A DNA stretch of 64,000 nucleotides from Luteibacter sp. (GTDB taxonomy: Bacteria > Pseudomonadota > Gammaproteobacteria > Xanthomonadales > Rhodanobacteraceae), in contig NZ_WNDO01000013.1 in assembly GCF_009912395.1 (NCBI RefSeq), positions 62,001-126,000 on the forward strand, in the 5' to 3' direction. Within the stretch, counting starts at the first letter, position 1. Every line of letters starts with the position of its first letter. The notes under the pieces are model-generated. The model did no database searches, was not told the origin of the DNA, and worked only from the letters and a program-made list of their open reading frames with translations. Made by a program: the position numbers and the translations under genes. Shown in pieces: positions 63,120 through 64,000 of the stretch.

Positions 63120-63157
63120 GGCCTCGTTTCGCCGGTCGCACGCAAGCGACGGCCGCA

Positions 63158-64000
63158 TCAGTCCTCTTCCACCTTCGGCTTCCACGCCTCCACCAGCTTT
63201 TTCTGCACGCCCGGCGGTACCGCGTCGTAATGGCTGAAGGCCATCGCGTATCGCCCCAGTCCTCCCGTCATCGATTTCAGCTGGGTCGGATAGTCGGTCA
63301 GTTCCGCCAGGGGCACGCGGGCACGGATCAGCGTCTCGCCGCCGCGCAGCGAATCGGTACCCATGATCTGCGCACGTTTCGAGGCAAGCCCGCCAGTAAC
63401 GTCGCCGACGTAGTTGTCGGGAATGGAGACTTCCAGGTCCACCACCGGCTCCAGCACCTGAGGTCGCGCCTTCGACACGGCGTCGAGAAAGGCCTTGCGA
63501 CCGGCGCTCACGAAGGCCACCTCCTTCGAATCCACGGGATGGTGCTTGCCGTCGTAGACCACCACATGGACATCCTGGATCGGATAGCCCGCCACGGCGC
63601 CGCCATCGAGTGCCTGGCGGATGCCTTTCTCGATGGCTGGCATGAACTGGCCGGGGATCACGCCGCCCTTGGTGCCGTCCTCGAAGACGAAGCCCTTGCC
63701 GCGTTCGAGCGGTTCGACGCGGAGGAACACTTCGCCGAACTGCCCGGCACCGCCGGTCTGCTTCTTGTGCCGATGGTGTCCTTCGGCGGGTCCGCCGATG
63801 GTTTCACGATAGGCGATGCGCGGCGGATGCGTGGTCACGTCCACGTCATAGCGGGCCTTCATGCGCTCCAGCATGAGTTTCACGTGCAGGTCGGACAGGC
63901 CGTAGATCACCGTCTCGTTGAGCTCCTTGTGATGCTCGACCTGGAAACAGGGATCTTCTTCGGTCAGCTTTGACAGAGCCTGCGAGAGTTTCTGTTCCTG
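63158..64000 (-). CDS. EF-G-like translation factor, C-terminal part (5' end outside window)
   Basis: The frame is open to the window edge, giving about 280 residues to the TGA at 63158-63160. They match domains III-V of EF-G: KLSQALSKLTEEDPCFQVEH, TVIYGLSDLHVKLMLERM, GQFGEVFLRVEPL, GVIPGQFMPAIEKGIRQAL, YPIQDVHVVVYDGKHHPVDS, and domain V PVVDLEVSIPDNYVGDVTGGLASKRAQI. The lack of the usual EF-G wording (for example SHRKQTGGAGQF/HHRHKKQTGGAGQF, and a C-terminus EAWKPKVEED) fits the second EF-G class (FusA2-type), which often works in stress or ribosome recycling. The GTPase domain is not in view. Confidence 0.88.
   Translation of the reverse strand, partial: QEQKLSQALSKLTEEDPCFQVEHHKELNETVIYGLSDLHVKLMLERMKARYDVDVTTHPPRIAYRETIGGPAEGHHRHKKQTGGAGQFGEVFLRVEPLERGKGFVFEDGTKGGVIPGQFMPAIEKGIRQALDGGAVAGYPIQDVHVVVYDGKHHPVDSKEVAFVSAGRKAFLDAVSKARPQVLEPVVDLEVSIPDNYVGDVTGGLASKRAQIMGTDSLRGGETLIRARVPLAELTDYPTQLKSMTGGLGRYAMAFSHYDAVPPGVQKKLVEAWKPKVEED

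Overview
The window looks like a chromosomal piece of a high-GC gammaproteobacterium of the Xanthomonadales/Lysobacterales, most likely Rhodanobacteraceae (Luteibacter/Dyella-like). This is inferred from base composition, gene content (SapC, CadC-TPR regulator, TonB receptor, RND and EmrAB-type tripartite pumps) and the GTAGGAGCGCGC-type extragenic palindromes. No database comparison was possible. No rRNA, tRNA, CRISPR array or obvious integrase/transposase was seen.

Region 1 (1-10816) is the most striking part: a probable class III lanthipeptide locus on the minus strand. Reading right to left it holds a MacB-like ABC ATPase and FtsX-type permease, an NtrC-like response regulator without the sigma-54 GAFTGA loop, a sensor kinase whose phospho-acceptor His is Tyr, an unannotated 41-codon precursor peptide gene (4538-4663), a 14-bp-stem hairpin, and a 906-aa LanKC synthetase. 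A truncated TonB-dependent receptor converges on LanKC with overlapping stop codons.

Region 2 (11102-17972) has ordinary genes: a degenerate kinase-fold protein, a hybrid PAS histidine kinase with two receivers, a GH3 beta-glucosidase without a signal peptide, and a 3-hydroxybutyrate dehydrogenase-like SDR.

Region 3 (18143-24752) and region 5 (36108-45371) are two arrays of the same exported alpha/beta-hydrolase family (tripeptidyl-aminopeptidase/S33-like), nine paralogues in all. Four keep a full Ser-Asp-His triad. One is broken by two in-frame stops. Four have lost the nucleophile Ser while keeping the signal peptide and cysteine framework, and one of these four also carries a frameshift. 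A class C beta-lactamase-like gene lies within the second array.

Region 4 (24807-35967) holds glnA with a well-formed sigma-54 promoter and NtrC-type site, two exported proteins (a lipoprotein and a Tat-exported AcpA-like phosphatase), an OM factor-HlyD-DHA2 pump operon, uppP and a CadC-like regulator with TPRs just upstream of the second hydrolase array.

Region 6 (45387-53162) is a LysR gene divergent from a MexEF-OprN-like RND operon plus an SDR. A SoxR-type operator with a 19-bp promoter spacer sits in front of the operon.

Region 7 (53163-64000) begins with a repeat-rich stretch (REP-like palindromes and two tandem repeat arrays) around three small uncharacterised ORFs. Housekeeping and other genes follow: dxs, an HNH nuclease, SapC, a GNAT acetyltransferase, an acyl-CoA dehydrogenase, a LEA-type lipoprotein, a SET-domain protein and the C-terminal part of an EF-G-like factor running off the window.
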